Below are positions 47,248-56,288 of a stretch of DNA of 64,000 bases, in pieces. A program made the position numbers and the translations under genes. Source of the stretch: Arthrobacter sp. 31Y (GTDB lineage: Bacteria; Actinomycetota; Actinomycetes; Actinomycetales; Micrococcaceae); contig NZ_JAFW01000001.1 in the NCBI RefSeq assembly GCF_000526335.1, positions 3,844,001 to 3,908,000 on the forward strand. Reading direction: 5' to 3'. How positions within the stretch are numbered: position 1 is the stretch's first letter; each line of letters starts with the position of its first letter. The notes under the pieces were generated by a model, which was not told the DNA's origin, made no database searches, and worked only from the letters and a program-made list of their open reading frames with translations.

Positions 47248-49908
47248 ATGCAGGCTGAGCACCTTGTAGGCCGGGACGCTGAACTGGACCTGGCCATGGA
47301 GATACTGAGGCAGGAAGGCGCCGGGGCCGTGCTTCTGGTTGCCGATCCCGGCATAGGCAAGACCGCCCTGGCAGCCGAAATCGCAGCCCGCCTGGCTGGA
47401 GAAATGGTGGTGATGAGGGTTCACGGGAGCCCTGCATTGTCCGCCGTCCCCTACGGCGTCCTGGCACCGTATCTCATGGATCTTCCCGTGGAACAAGCAA
47501 CCTCGCCCGTGGCGATCCTCCGCGAGTTCTGGTCCCAATTCGAGAGACGCCGCGGCGGCGAAGGAGCGCGCCTGCTGCTGATCGTGGACGACGCCCATGA
47601 CCTTGACGAAGGCAGCACCCAGATCCTGGCCGAGCTGGTCACCGCCGGATGGGCGCGCCTGGTAGCCACCAGCAGGCCCAGGCCCGGTTTGCCGGCGGCG
47701 TTGCTTCAACTCTGGTATGACGGCCTGGCGGAGCGGTTGGAACTCCACCCGCTGGACAAGGAAACGGTTACCGAGCTGGCAGAAAAGACCCTCGGGGGTG
47801 CGGTCATGACCAGTGCCGCCGAGGTCCTGCACTCCATGTCCGAAGGCAACCCCCTGCTGCTTCACTGCCTCCTTGAGGACTCGAAGACTGACGGAAACCT
47901 GGTCCGCCGGAACGGCGTGTGGCTCCTGACACGTGCGCTCGCCGGGAGCGGCGAAAGCCTTGCCGGGATGGTCCGGAATAGGGTACTCCGGACCAGCGAA
48001 GCTGAACGGGAGGCTATGTACGTCATTGCCTTGTCCGAGCCCGTCCCCGCCGCCGTGCTGGATACGCAGGTAGGCAGGGACACTGTACGGGCGCTGATGG
48101 ACAACCGGCTTGTGGTTTCCTCCAACGGCCCCGGCGGACCGCTGAAGATGTGGCACCCGATGTACAGCGAAGCACTCCGGCAGATCGTTTCGCCTGCCCG
48201 CAGCCTCCAGATCCGCCAGCGCCTTGTACAGCAATTACCCGCGGAACCGTCCACGGCAGAGGGACTGCTGCGGATGGTGAGCTGGGCCTTGGACTGTGGC
48301 GCTGACGTCGACGATCAACAGCTGCTGCAGGCAGCCTTCCTTGCCGTCAAGACGCTCCAGTACCCGCTGGCAGCGACGGCGGCCGCCAAGGTCCGCGCGG
48401 ATGCGCTGCGACCGCGGGCACGCGCCGTCATGGCGCTGGTCAACTACATCGACGGCGACTACCGGGGCGCCGTCCAGCTGCTGGAGGTGGGGTCCGGGTT
48501 CCTGGACGCTGACGCATCGGGACCCCTGGACGCGGGCCTTCTGTGGGCCGCCGCGCGCGCCGCCGCGGGCGACTCGCCTGCCGACATTGTGGCCGATGCC
48601 TGGACCGCTGCAAAAGCCCTGATGGGTGAGCGGGAGTCATCGGATCCTTCCATCCTGCACATCGAAGGGAACGTCCGGGCCTTGGAAGTGGCGGCACTCG
48701 CCAATGACGGTCACTATGAGGAACTCCGTGAGGGCTTGGAGCGGTTCGCCGATAAGTTCGCAACGGATGGCCGCGATCTCGCCCTGCACCGGATTTTCCT
48801 GCGTGCGATGCAGTGTGAACTGCTGACGGTGGAAGGTCAGGCCGTTGAGGCGTTGGAAGCCGGCCGCGAAGCCTTGCTGTTGTTGGACGAGCACCACCAT
48901 GAGCTTCTGTACCTCAACCACTTCGTCCTGCTGCGCTACACTCTGGCCGCCCTGGAATCCGGAGATTGGGAGGCTGCCGGGGAAGGCCTCGACCGCTACG
49001 CCGCCTCTTCGGCCAGGGGACTCATCTATTTTGGCGGCGACATTGAGGCACTCAAAGGCTTGTCGTTGCTGCGTCAGGGCCGCATGGAAAAGGCCGAGGA
49101 ACTGCTGACACCCGCCGTCGAAGCCCTGCGGGTTAATGACCCGCTGCAGCTGCGCAGCCTTGGAGCCGCCCTGGCGTTCTACACGGCAGCCAAGTCCGGC
49201 AACACCTCGCTGGCCCGGCGGCTGGAAACTGAGCACGGCGCCGCTGCCGCCGGTGGTGCTTACGTGGAGGCCCTCGCGGAGCTTTTCAGGCTTGCCGGTG
49301 ACGAACTTCTCACCACGGGCACAGGGCTGCAGAAGCTGCGTGACCTCCCGGAATCCGGCCATCTGCACCGGCTACCGGGGATTCTGCTCCAGAACCTTGT
49401 GCTCAGGACCGAGCTCGGGGACGTGCAAGCCACGGAATCCCTTCGGGAAACGGCGTCGTCGATGGCCGGAGGCTGGGCAACCGGCTGGGAGTCGTTGGCG
49501 GCAGCACAGCTGAGCGGTGAAGGCCAAGGATTGGTCAACGCTGGCAACCTCTTGGCTGCAGCCGGGATGCCCGGCCCGGCCGCGGTGGCGTTCGACAAAG
49601 CGGCTGTGACTTTTGACGCCGAAGGCAAGCGCCCCGAGGCCCGGCAGGCAGCGGTACTGCGGGATGTCAGTGAGGCCAGCCTGGGCGACGCCTTGGTCCA
49701 TGACCCTCATGCCGAGGCTGACAGGTCAGTGCCGCTGACCCGACGTGAGCAGGACATCGTGGCCCTGGCTGTGTCGGGACTTACCGACCGTCAGATTGCC
49801 GAGAAACTCATGGTGTCGGTCCGGACCGTGGAAGGCCACCTGTACCGGAGCTACGCCAAACTGGGTATCCGCAGGCGGGAAGATCTGGGCGCTGCCGTCC
49901 GTCCCTGA
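47248..49908 (+). CDS. LuxR-family LAL/STAND ATPase regulator, paralogue 2
   Basis: About 886 residues. It begins HLVGRDAELDLAMEIL, the usual entry to a STAND AAA module, with Walker A ADPGIGKT near residue 32, Walker B LLLIVDDAHDLDEGS near residue 112 and the sensor-like VATSRPRPGLP. A helical repeat region spans ~330-810, and the C-terminal LuxR HTH is LTRREQDIVALAVSGLTDRQIAEKLMVSVRTVEGHLYRSYAKLGI in overview (~830-880). It is paralogous to its neighbours in domain order. ATG 47248 is chosen over TTG 47242; neither has a strong ribosome-binding site, which suggests coupling to paralogue 1. Confidence 0.9.
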   Translation: MQAEHLVGRDAELDLAMEILRQEGAGAVLLVADPGIGKTALAAEIAARLAGEMVVMRVHGSPALSAVPYGVLAPYLMDLPVEQATSPVAILREFWSQFERRRGGEGARLLLIVDDAHDLDEGSTQILAELVTAGWARLVATSRPRPGLPAALLQLWYDGLAERLELHPLDKETVTELAEKTLGGAVMTSAAEVLHSMSEGNPLLLHCLLEDSKTDGNLVRRNGVWLLTRALAGSGESLAGMVRNRVLRTSEAEREAMYVIALSEPVPAAVLDTQVGRDTVRALMDNRLVVSSNGPGGPLKMWHPMYSEALRQIVSPARSLQIRQRLVQQLPAEPSTAEGLLRMVSWALDCGADVDDQQLLQAAFLAVKTLQYPLAATAAAKVRADALRPRARAVMALVNYIDGDYRGAVQLLEVGSGFLDADASGPLDAGLLWAAARAAAGDSPADIVADAWTAAKALMGERESSDPSILHIEGNVRALEVAALANDGHYEELREGLERFADKFATDGRDLALHRIFLRAMQCELLTVEGQAVEALEAGREALLLLDEHHHELLYLNHFVLLRYTLAALESGDWEAAGEGLDRYAASSARGLIYFGGDIEALKGLSLLRQGRMEKAEELLTPAVEALRVNDPLQLRSLGAALAFYTAAKSGNTSLARRLETEHGAAAAGGAYVEALAELFRLAGDELLTTGTGLQKLRDLPESGHLHRLPGILLQNLVLRTELGDVQATESLRETASSMAGGWATGWESLAAAQLSGEGQGLVNAGNLLAAAGMPGPAAVAFDKAAVTFDAEGKRPEARQAAVLRDVSEASLGDALVHDPHAEADRSVPLTRREQDIVALAVSGLTDRQIAEKLMVSVRTVEGHLYRSYAKLGIRRREDLGAAVRP

Positions 49909-49992
49909 CACCGGCCCCTGAGTACCTGCAAAACCCTCGCCAGACTCACCCTCCCTTGGATTCACGCGGAATTTACCCAATCAATGGAGTAA

Positions 49993-50002
49993 TACGCAGG
50001 TA
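49993..50002 (+). promoter_or_regulatory. TACGCAGGTA motif in the gap before LAL paralogue 3
   Basis: This is the second exact copy of TACGCAGGTA. The 474-base gap between paralogues 2 and 3 also holds GAGTAC four times (49920, 50041, 50051, 50084) and the hairpin array at 50162-50306; no gene is supported in it. Confidence 0.35.
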
Positions 50003-50161
50003 TTTCGTGTCGCAACCAAGTAGTGCCCTGTCCGGGGACTGAGTACAACAGAGTACCGGGGGAGCAAAAGCGGCCTCTTTTTCGAGTACCAACTACTGAT
50101 GTACGGCATGCCGCGCCCCGGCAATATTGATCTTGGAAGAACGGTTCAGCCCCAAGCATCA

Positions 50162-50306
50162 CCGGGATTCCGGAAATCGCATCACCCGCATCGGAGGTCT
50201 CTTGAGCCGATGCTCCGGCCACCGTTTGGTGGTCCGGCCCTGTACGAAGCCGGCGGCGACAGAGTCTTCTGAGACCGAGACTCTCCCCCCAGCCGCCGCC
50301 GGCTTC
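50162..50306 (+). ncRNA. Hairpin array, candidate structured leader RNA before LAL paralogue 3
   Basis: Four consecutive inverted repeats: CCGG/CCGG (50162-50173); GCATCGG/CCGATGC (50188-50194, 50207-50213); CCGGCCACC with GGTGGTCCGG (50215-50237, one bulged T); and a perfect 13-pair stem GAAGCCGGCGGCG/CGCCGCCGGCTTC (50246-50258, 50294-50306) enclosing a nested AGAGTCT/AGACTCT stem (50261-50284). No T-run follows, so it is not an ordinary terminator. It ends 76 bases before the ATG of paralogue 3. The strand is assumed from the downstream gene; the RNA family is not recognised. Confidence 0.4.
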
Positions 50307-50382
50307 TAGGCCAGGGACAACCGCACATCGCGGAACCCAAAAACCCCTCCCGGATCATGGGACTGCTGCTATTGGAGTGTGC

Positions 50383-52917
50383 ATGTTGCCGGACCCTTGG
50401 CTGGACGAAGACACCGTCACAGCTGGTCTGAGGCCATCAACACTTCCGGATAGAGCGCAACTTCTGGACCTCATCCTTTCGGCCGTACCCTCCGCGTCCA
50501 CCAGCGGAATCGTGGTGGTGGGAGAGCGGGGCTCCGGAAAAAGCCACCTGCTGCTCTCTGTCAAAGAGGGACTCCCCGAAACCGTGGATGTCCGCACCTT
50601 CACCGGAAAACCGGAACGGAGGGCCCTCCATTTCGGGGCGCTGGGTGCCGTTTCCGCAGCTGAAGCAGACGAGGCTGTAGCCCCGGGCCTCCACGTTCTC
50701 CGGGCCCTGACCAGCACTTTGGGGCCAGCCGATTACTTGTACACACCACCACGCGGACGACGCCGGAGCAAACGGCATGTTCAGCCGGCACGGCCGCAGC
50801 TGGTCCTGTTGGTGGACGACATCCACTACATCGATCCGGCCTCGCTGGCTGTCCTGCTGCAACTCATTCCCGGCTTCGGCGCCACCTTGGTTGCCACGGC
50901 TGAAAGCCGCCACCCCCTGCCGCCGGATCTCTACCAGCTCTGGGAAGACGGCTTTCTCGAGCAGTACTTCCTGCCACCCTTCACCTTCAGCGAGGCACAC
51001 GCCCTGTGTGAGTCCGTCCTTGGCGGGCATGTCCAACGACGTGCGAGCAGCCTCCTCGCCGCCATGAGTGGCTTCAATGTGGGGTTGCTGTGCCTGGCCG
51101 TCAACGACGCACGCCGCTCGGGTTTCCTGGTCCGGACTGATGGGTACTGGACCATCGATGTCCGCGCGCACTGTGACTGGCCCGGCGTGGTTGAGCATGT
51201 CCGGGCTGAGAACATTTCGCGCCCGCCGGAAGAGCGCCAGGCGCTCGAACTCATCGCGCTCTCGGAGCCTGTGGCCCTTGAAGTGGTGGAGCGCCACTTC
51301 GGCCGGAGAGCCATAGAACATCTCCTGGCGAACCATGACATCAGGGTGCTGCCCGGCCGGCCCGCGTTGCTCCGCACGAGTTCCTGGCTGCGAGGGGAAG
51401 GTACCCGACTGTCCGTACCGCGTTCCCGTAGCCTGGCCCTCCGGTTGGGTGTGGAGGAACCCGGGCTGACTACGGAAACGGCGCCCACCATGCTGCGATG
51501 GATCACGTGGACCCTCGACTGCGGACTGACGCTCTCTGACGAACTTCTCCTCGCTGCCGCCCCCGCCGCTGACAGGCCATCCACCGCCGAACTTGCGCTG
51601 AGGGCCGCCTCGGCAGTGGCTGGGGCCGATCATCAGGACGAGGCCAGGCTGGTCAGGGCGCGGGCGTTGATCGCCGAGGGCCACATCCCGGAAGCAGGTC
51701 CGGAACTCCGGCATTTGGCAACCGCGGGCGTGCCCCCTGAAGTGAAAATCGACGCCACCCACCGTCTGTTGGCTCTGGGGCTGCTGGGCGGCGCACCGTG
51801 GGCAACAGAAGCCGCACCTGGGGAAACGGATCCTGCTGTACTGCTTGTGGAGAATTTGCGCGAAGCGGAGCGTCTGCTGCTGTCCGGGGCTGCGCCGGAA
51901 GCGTTGCAAAGGTCCTCGGATGCCATGGAAGCCATCAAGGCCGACCCAACCTTGGACATGTTCCTGCCGGGCGCGCTGCTCAGGCACGTAGTGGGCATGC
52001 GGTACAACCTGGTCTGGGAACTGGTGGATCCACTTCTGGATACTCCTGCCGACTACACCATGCCTATGCACCTCTCGGCGTGCCGGGACGTGGCCCGCGG
52101 TTACGTCCAGCTCAGCCAGGGACTCCCACGAGCAGCCCGTGCCACCCTGGAGCCGGTTCTGGCAGAACTGCACGACGCCGGACTGCCGCCCGTCCTTGCT
52201 CTGGCTGCGGCACTACTGGCCTACTCCGAGGCGCTGTGCGGGAACACCCGGCAGGCCATGGCAAGGGTCCGGCAAAGCGCGGCCCTGCAAAAAACAATTC
52301 AGAAAGCGGCGCAGGGAGCCGGGAATGGATCCGCAAACGAAGCTGCTGACCACCCGGCGGGCAAGGACCCGGCGGGCAAGGACCCGGCCGGTCTGGTGCC
52401 GCAGCCCGGATTGTTGACGCAACCTGGTTTATTGACCCAGCTCAGCGCCCTGTATGTCGCGGCTGCCCAGGACCAAGCCTCCGGCACGTCACGTCATCTG
52501 ATGGAGCTTGCGGAACATTTGCACTCCCATGGCAGCACCTTGCTGGAAGCCGAGGCGTACTCCCTCCTGGCCTTGAGTGGGGCCATTGCCGGCGTCGAAG
52601 ATCCCGGGATCCAGCGCCGCCTTGGCGCGCTGGCAGCAACTGTTCACGGTCCGGGCGGGGCAGCGTTGGGGACGTTTGCCGCCGCTCTGGTGGACAACGA
52701 CCCCAAAACGATTGAGGCGGCGGGACGGAGCCTGTCCGCGGACCGGCAGTTCGCCCATGCAGCCCTGTGCTATTCACGGGCCGCTGCGGGTTATGAGGCC
52801 AGGACACGGGCTGCTGCCAGCCGCCGGGCTTCGGTGTTCCTTGAGCGGCTCCGGAGCGCCTTCGACAGCGGGATTGTTCCACCGCTCGGCTGGGTGCCCG
52901 GGAAGGCCGGCGGCTGA
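50383..52917 (+). CDS. LAL-like STAND ATPase, paralogue 3, without DNA-binding domain
   Basis: About 844 residues from ATG 50383 (TTGGAG five bases upstream). It has VVVGERGSGKSHLLL (Walker A, ~residue 47), LVLLVDDIHYIDPASLAVL (Walker B, ~residue 143), LVATAESRHPLPPDL after it and a long helical region, paralleling paralogues 1 and 2. It ends where they enter the HTH: the last residues RAAAGYEARTRAAASRRASVFLERL correspond to the helix before the LuxR domain, then comes GWVPGKAGG and a stop. No HTH is found in any frame just downstream, so the domain is absent rather than frameshifted. A low-complexity linker (GKDPAGKDPAG, PGLLTQPGLLTQ) lies near residues 660-685. It may be a signal-processing or modulating partner. 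Confidence 0.75.
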   Translation: MLPDPWLDEDTVTAGLRPSTLPDRAQLLDLILSAVPSASTSGIVVVGERGSGKSHLLLSVKEGLPETVDVRTFTGKPERRALHFGALGAVSAAEADEAVAPGLHVLRALTSTLGPADYLYTPPRGRRRSKRHVQPARPQLVLLVDDIHYIDPASLAVLLQLIPGFGATLVATAESRHPLPPDLYQLWEDGFLEQYFLPPFTFSEAHALCESVLGGHVQRRASSLLAAMSGFNVGLLCLAVNDARRSGFLVRTDGYWTIDVRAHCDWPGVVEHVRAENISRPPEERQALELIALSEPVALEVVERHFGRRAIEHLLANHDIRVLPGRPALLRTSSWLRGEGTRLSVPRSRSLALRLGVEEPGLTTETAPTMLRWITWTLDCGLTLSDELLLAAAPAADRPSTAELALRAASAVAGADHQDEARLVRARALIAEGHIPEAGPELRHLATAGVPPEVKIDATHRLLALGLLGGAPWATEAAPGETDPAVLLVENLREAERLLLSGAAPEALQRSSDAMEAIKADPTLDMFLPGALLRHVVGMRYNLVWELVDPLLDTPADYTMPMHLSACRDVARGYVQLSQGLPRAARATLEPVLAELHDAGLPPVLALAAALLAYSEALCGNTRQAMARVRQSAALQKTIQKAAQGAGNGSANEAADHPAGKDPAGKDPAGLVPQPGLLTQPGLLTQLSALYVAAAQDQASGTSRHLMELAEHLHSHGSTLLEAEAYSLLALSGAIAGVEDPGIQRRLGALAATVHGPGGAALGTFAAALVDNDPKTIEAAGRSLSADRQFAHAALCYSRAAAGYEARTRAAASRRASVFLERLRSAFDSGIVPPLGWVPGKAGG

Positions 52918-53006
52918 ACGTGCTGTAAGGCACAGCTGCGGGGCCGCACGTCAGGGGCCATCGTGGGATAATGAGGAGTCCCTGAAGGATTTCCAAGGAG
53001 CGACCC

Positions 53007-54332
53007 TTGACTGCCGTATCAACTCCCGCCTCACTGCTGCGATCCGTGCATGCCATGGACAACGCGGAGGTGTTGCGGATCCGGAATGATTTCCCGGTGC
53101 TGGACCAGCTGGTCAACGGCAAACCCTTGATCTACTTGGATTCCGGCGCCACATCGCAGAACCCGCTCAGCGTTATTGAGGCCGAGCAGGAGTACTACGA
53201 GCAACGCAATGCTGCCGTTCACCGCGGCGCCCACCACCTCGCCGTGGAAGCCACTGAGGTCTTTGAGGATGCGCGCCAGACCGTGGCGGACTTCATCGGT
53301 GCCCAGTACGAGGAAACCGTGTGGACCTCCAACGCCACCGAAGGCCTGAACCTCATCAGCTACGCCCTGTCCAACGCTGCACTCTGGGCTGCCCAGGGAC
53401 GTGGCGGTTCGGCGCTGAGGGACCTCGCGATTGGTCCTGGCGACGAGATCGTGGTCACCGAAATGGAACACCACGCCAACCTCATTCCGTGGCAGGAACT
53501 GGCCTTCCGGACCGGTGCCACGCTGAAGTACATCCCCATCTCTGACGACGGCACCCTGAGGCTTGAAGCCGCGGCGGAGATCGTGGGGGAGCGGACTAAG
53601 CTCCTCGCCTTCGCCCATGCTTCCAACGTCCTGGGCACCATCAATCCCGTGGCGGAACTGGTAGCCCTGGCACGCCGGGTTGGTGCCTTGGTTGTCCTTG
53701 ACGCCTGCCAGTCCGTGCCACACATGGCCGTTAACGTCAAAGAACTGGACGTCGATTTCGCCGTGTTCTCGGGGCACAAGATGCTGGCCCCCACCGGTGT
53801 TGGCGTCCTGTACGGGAAGCAGGAACTGCTGGACGTCCTGCCCCCGTTCCTCACCGGCGGATCCATGATCACCACGGTCACCATGGAACGCGCGGAGTAC
53901 CTGCCGGCACCGCAACGGTTCGAGGCCGGAACCCAGCGCATCTCCCAGGCAGTGGCCTTGGCAACTGCAGTGAACTACCTCACCGAGACCGGCATCGACC
54001 GCATTCACGCCTGGGAAACAACGCTGGGACAGCGCTTGGTGAAGGGGCTTGAAGCCATCGACGGCATTCGCGTGGTTGGTCCTGCCTCCGGTATCGAACG
54101 AATCGGGCTGGCAGCCTTCGACGTCGCCGGCGTCCACGCGCACGACGTCGGGCAATTCCTTGATGACCGCGGCATCGCCGTTCGCGTTGGCCACCACTGT
54201 GCCCAGCCGCTGCACCGCCGCCTGGGCCTGACGGCAACCACGCGCGCCAGCACCTACCTTTACAACACCACGGACGACGTCGACGCTTTCCTCGACGCCG
54301 TTTCGGGTGTCCGGGCCTACTTCCAGGCCTGA
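53007..54332 (+). CDS. sufS: Cysteine desulfurase SufS
   Basis: A PLP enzyme that takes sulfur from cysteine for Fe-S clusters. 441 residues, class II (SufS/CsdB type): IYLDSGATSQNP near residue 47, TEMEHHANLIPWQ, ACQSVPHM, PLP lysine Lys258 in FSGHKMLAPTGVGVLYG and catalytic Cys398 in VGHHCAQPLHRRLG. The TTG at 53007 is accepted as the start because AAGGAG sits seven bases upstream; it adds a short N-terminal tail to the usual RNDFPVLDQ entry. sufU follows, so the pair forms the SufS-SufU sulfur-transfer couple. The rest of the suf operon is not in the window. Confidence 0.95.
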   Translation: MTAVSTPASLLRSVHAMDNAEVLRIRNDFPVLDQLVNGKPLIYLDSGATSQNPLSVIEAEQEYYEQRNAAVHRGAHHLAVEATEVFEDARQTVADFIGAQYEETVWTSNATEGLNLISYALSNAALWAAQGRGGSALRDLAIGPGDEIVVTEMEHHANLIPWQELAFRTGATLKYIPISDDGTLRLEAAAEIVGERTKLLAFAHASNVLGTINPVAELVALARRVGALVVLDACQSVPHMAVNVKELDVDFAVFSGHKMLAPTGVGVLYGKQELLDVLPPFLTGGSMITTVTMERAEYLPAPQRFEAGTQRISQAVALATAVNYLTETGIDRIHAWETTLGQRLVKGLEAIDGIRVVGPASGIERIGLAAFDVAGVHAHDVGQFLDDRGIAVRVGHHCAQPLHRRLGLTATTRASTYLYNTTDDVDAFLDAVSGVRAYFQA

Positions 54333-54399
54333 CCTGCGGCACCGGCTTTTGGCCGCGTAGCCGTCAACCACGATTTCCCCAGAAGAGGCACCAAGCATC

Positions 54400-54852
54400 A
54401 TGAGTCTTGACCAGCTGTACCAGCAGATCATCCTGGACCACTCCAAGCAGCGGCACGGTAGTGGTCTTGCCGAAACCGATGCGCCTGACGGTACGTCCAC
54501 CGGTCAATCGCACCAACTGAACCCCGTGTGTGGGGATGAAGTGACGCTGCGGCTTGCCGTGTCGGACGGAACCGTCCGGCAAATCAGCTGGGACGGTGCG
54601 GGCTGTTCCATCTCCATGGCCTCGGCTTCTGTGCTTAGCGAACTTGGCGAGGGCATGTCCGTGGAGGAGCTCCACTCGGTCATCGACAATTTCCGGGAGG
54701 TGCTCCGGTCCCGCGGAAAAGTGCAGGCAGACCCGGAGATCCTGGGCGATGCCGCGGCCTTCGAAGGAGTTGCCCGCTACGCAGCACGGGTAAAGTGCGC
54801 CATGATCTCCTGGGTGGCGGCCGAGGACGCGCTTAACCAGGCCACCGCCTAG
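54400..54852 (+). CDS. sufU: Fe-S cluster assembly sulfur-transfer protein SufU
   Basis: A zinc-containing partner that accepts persulfide sulfur from SufS. The 150-residue protein has LYQQIILDHSKQRH at the N-terminus, the first ligand Cys44 in LNPVCGDEV, Cys69 in DGAGCSISMASASVLSE and the third cysteine in ARVKCAMISWVAAEDAL, with the ~18-residue insertion between the first two regions that distinguishes SufU from IscU. Its ATG has an AGAGGCACC-type ribosome-binding site. It is 67 bases after sufS and convergent with nhaA. Confidence 0.94.
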   Translation: MSLDQLYQQIILDHSKQRHGSGLAETDAPDGTSTGQSHQLNPVCGDEVTLRLAVSDGTVRQISWDGAGCSISMASASVLSELGEGMSVEELHSVIDNFREVLRSRGKVQADPEILGDAAAFEGVARYAARVKCAMISWVAAEDALNQATA

Positions 54853-54867
54853 CGGCCCCTAAGCACT

Positions 54868-54884
54868 CCCGCGTCAGGCGCGGG
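54868..54884. terminator. Hairpin at the sufU-nhaA junction
   Basis: CCCGCG (54868-54873) and CGCGGG (54879-54884) form a six-pair stem whose five-base loop contains the nhaA stop codon. It could end both convergent transcripts, though no T-run follows. Confidence 0.45.
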
Positions 54885-56202
54885 CAAAGACGTCAGGTAC
54901 GCCGTCGCCGTCGTCGTCCCGTTCTTCATCCGCCTGGACCTGGCGGTACCGCCGGTTGCGGGCTTTAAGCACGACGGCGGCGAGCAGCGCCGAGATCAGG
55001 GAACCTGCCAGGATGGCCACCTTGGCGTGGTCGTTGTGGGCGGAGCCAGCGCCGAAGCTCAACTCGCCTATCAGCAATGAGACAGTAAAGCCGATGCCGG
55101 CCAGAAGTGCCAGACCGAAGAGGTCGATCCAGGCAATGCCGGAATCCAGGCTCGCGCGGGTGGTTTTGGTGACCAGGAAGGTGGTGCCGAAGACGCCCAC
55201 GGCCTTGCCCACCACCAGCGCCGCCACAATGCCCAACGCCACGGGATCGCTGAGCGCGGCGCCCATGCCCTCCACGCCGCCCAAGGCCACGCCGGCCGAG
55301 AAGAACGCAAAGACGGGCACGGCAAAGCCGGCCGAGAACGGGCGAAGCTTGTGCTCGAGGTACTCGGCCAGGCCCTCGGCAGGTTCACCCTTTTTCCCGC
55401 TGGCCAGGACCGGGACGGCGAAGCCCAACAGCACCCCGGCCACGGTGGCGTGGATCCCGGAGGCATGGACAAAGCCCCACGTGGCCAAGGCGAGCGGAAG
55501 CAACAGGTACCAGCTGCGGATGCGTTTTTGGACGAGGAAGAAGAAGAGGCCAAGGGGCACCAGCGCCGCGAGCAGCATCAAGGGCTGAATACCGCTGGAG
55601 TAGAAGAAGGCGATGATACCGATGGCGATGAGGTCGTCCACTACGGCGAGCGTCAGAAGGAACGTCCGGAGCGCGGCGGGCAGGTGCGTGTTGATGACCG
55701 CCAACACCGCAAGGGCAAAGGCGATGTCGGTGGCCGTGGGAATGGCCCAGCCTTGCAGGGTTTCCGGTGATCCAAGGTTGAAGAGGACGAAGATCAGGGC
55801 GGGAACTACCACACCACCAACAGCTGCGGCGACGGGGACAACGGCTTTGGCGGGTTTACGGAGTTCCCCGGCCACGAATTCTCGTTTGAGTTCAAGCCCG
55901 GCCAGGAAGAAGAACACCGCAAGCAGGCCGTCCGAGGCCCAATGGCCCAAGCTCAGCTCAAGATGCCAGGGTTCATAGCCGATCTTGACGTCGCGGAGTG
56001 CGAAGTAGCCCTCTGCTGCGGGGGAGTTTGCCCAAATGAGCGCCACCACTGTGGCTGCCAGGAGGAGAGCGCCGCCGACCGTTTCCGTGCGGAGAATGGA
56101 CAGGATCCTGCGGTACTCGGGATAACTGGAGCGGGAGAAGACTTTGCTGGAGCTGCTGGAGTCGGGCTCGGGTGCTGTGGGCTGCTTCGCTGGCTGGGGC
56201 AC
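54874..56202 (-). CDS. nhaA: Na+/H+ antiporter NhaA
   Basis: Exchanges protons for sodium across the membrane, for pH and salt homeostasis. The 442-residue protein has about 12 transmembrane segments. Signature stretches: [48 protein letters not shown] with the conserved TATDIAF (unwound helix) and [19 protein letters not shown], whose two adjacent aspartates are the ion-binding pair. The GTG at 56202 is the start. The C-terminal tail (~415-442) is charged, ending in [14 protein letters not shown], an acidic stretch of the calcium-binding-like type. Confidence 0.95.
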   Translation of the reverse strand: MPQPAKQPTAPEPDSSSSSKVFSRSSYPEYRRILSILRTETVGGALLLAATVVALIWANSPAAEGYFALRDVKIGYEPWHLELSLGHWASDGLLAVFFFLAGLELKREFVAGELRKPAKAVVPVAAAVGGVVVPALIFVLFNLGSPETLQGWAIPTATDIAFALAVLAVINTHLPAALRTFLLTLAVVDDLIAIGIIAFFYSSGIQPLMLLAALVPLGLFFFLVQKRIRSWYLLLPLALATWGFVHASGIHATVAGVLLGFAVPVLASGKKGEPAEGLAEYLEHKLRPFSAGFAVPVFAFFSAGVALGGVEGMGAALSDPVALGIVAALVVGKAVGVFGTTFLVTKTTRASLDSGIAWIDLFGLALLAGIGFTVSLLIGELSFGAGSAHNDHAKVAILAGSLISALLAAVVLKARNRRYRQVQADEERDDDGDGVPDVFARA

Positions 56203-56288
56203 GGGGGCTCCTCAAAAAGTGGGCGGGCATTTGCGGGTACTGCAAAAGAACCGCCGACCAGACTTCCCGGCACACCACTGTCCATCTT

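Noticed and set aside
46924..48234. 436-codon open frame on the minus strand
   Set aside because: Spans the junction of two LAL genes antisense; a shadow.
49909..50161. Small gene in the gap between LAL paralogues 2 and 3
   Set aside because: No frame has a ribosome-binding site, coding-like composition or a recognisable product.
50285..50290. 6C RNA
   Set aside because: Only one CCCCCC run, placed in an internal loop; the 6C motif has two hairpins each with a C-rich loop.
50437..52173. 578-codon open frame on the minus strand
   Set aside because: Antisense shadow of the third LAL gene; the sense frame has P-loop motifs, this one has none.
53031..54500. 489-codon open frame on the minus strand
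   Set aside because: Antisense to sufS, whose catalytic motifs are clear.
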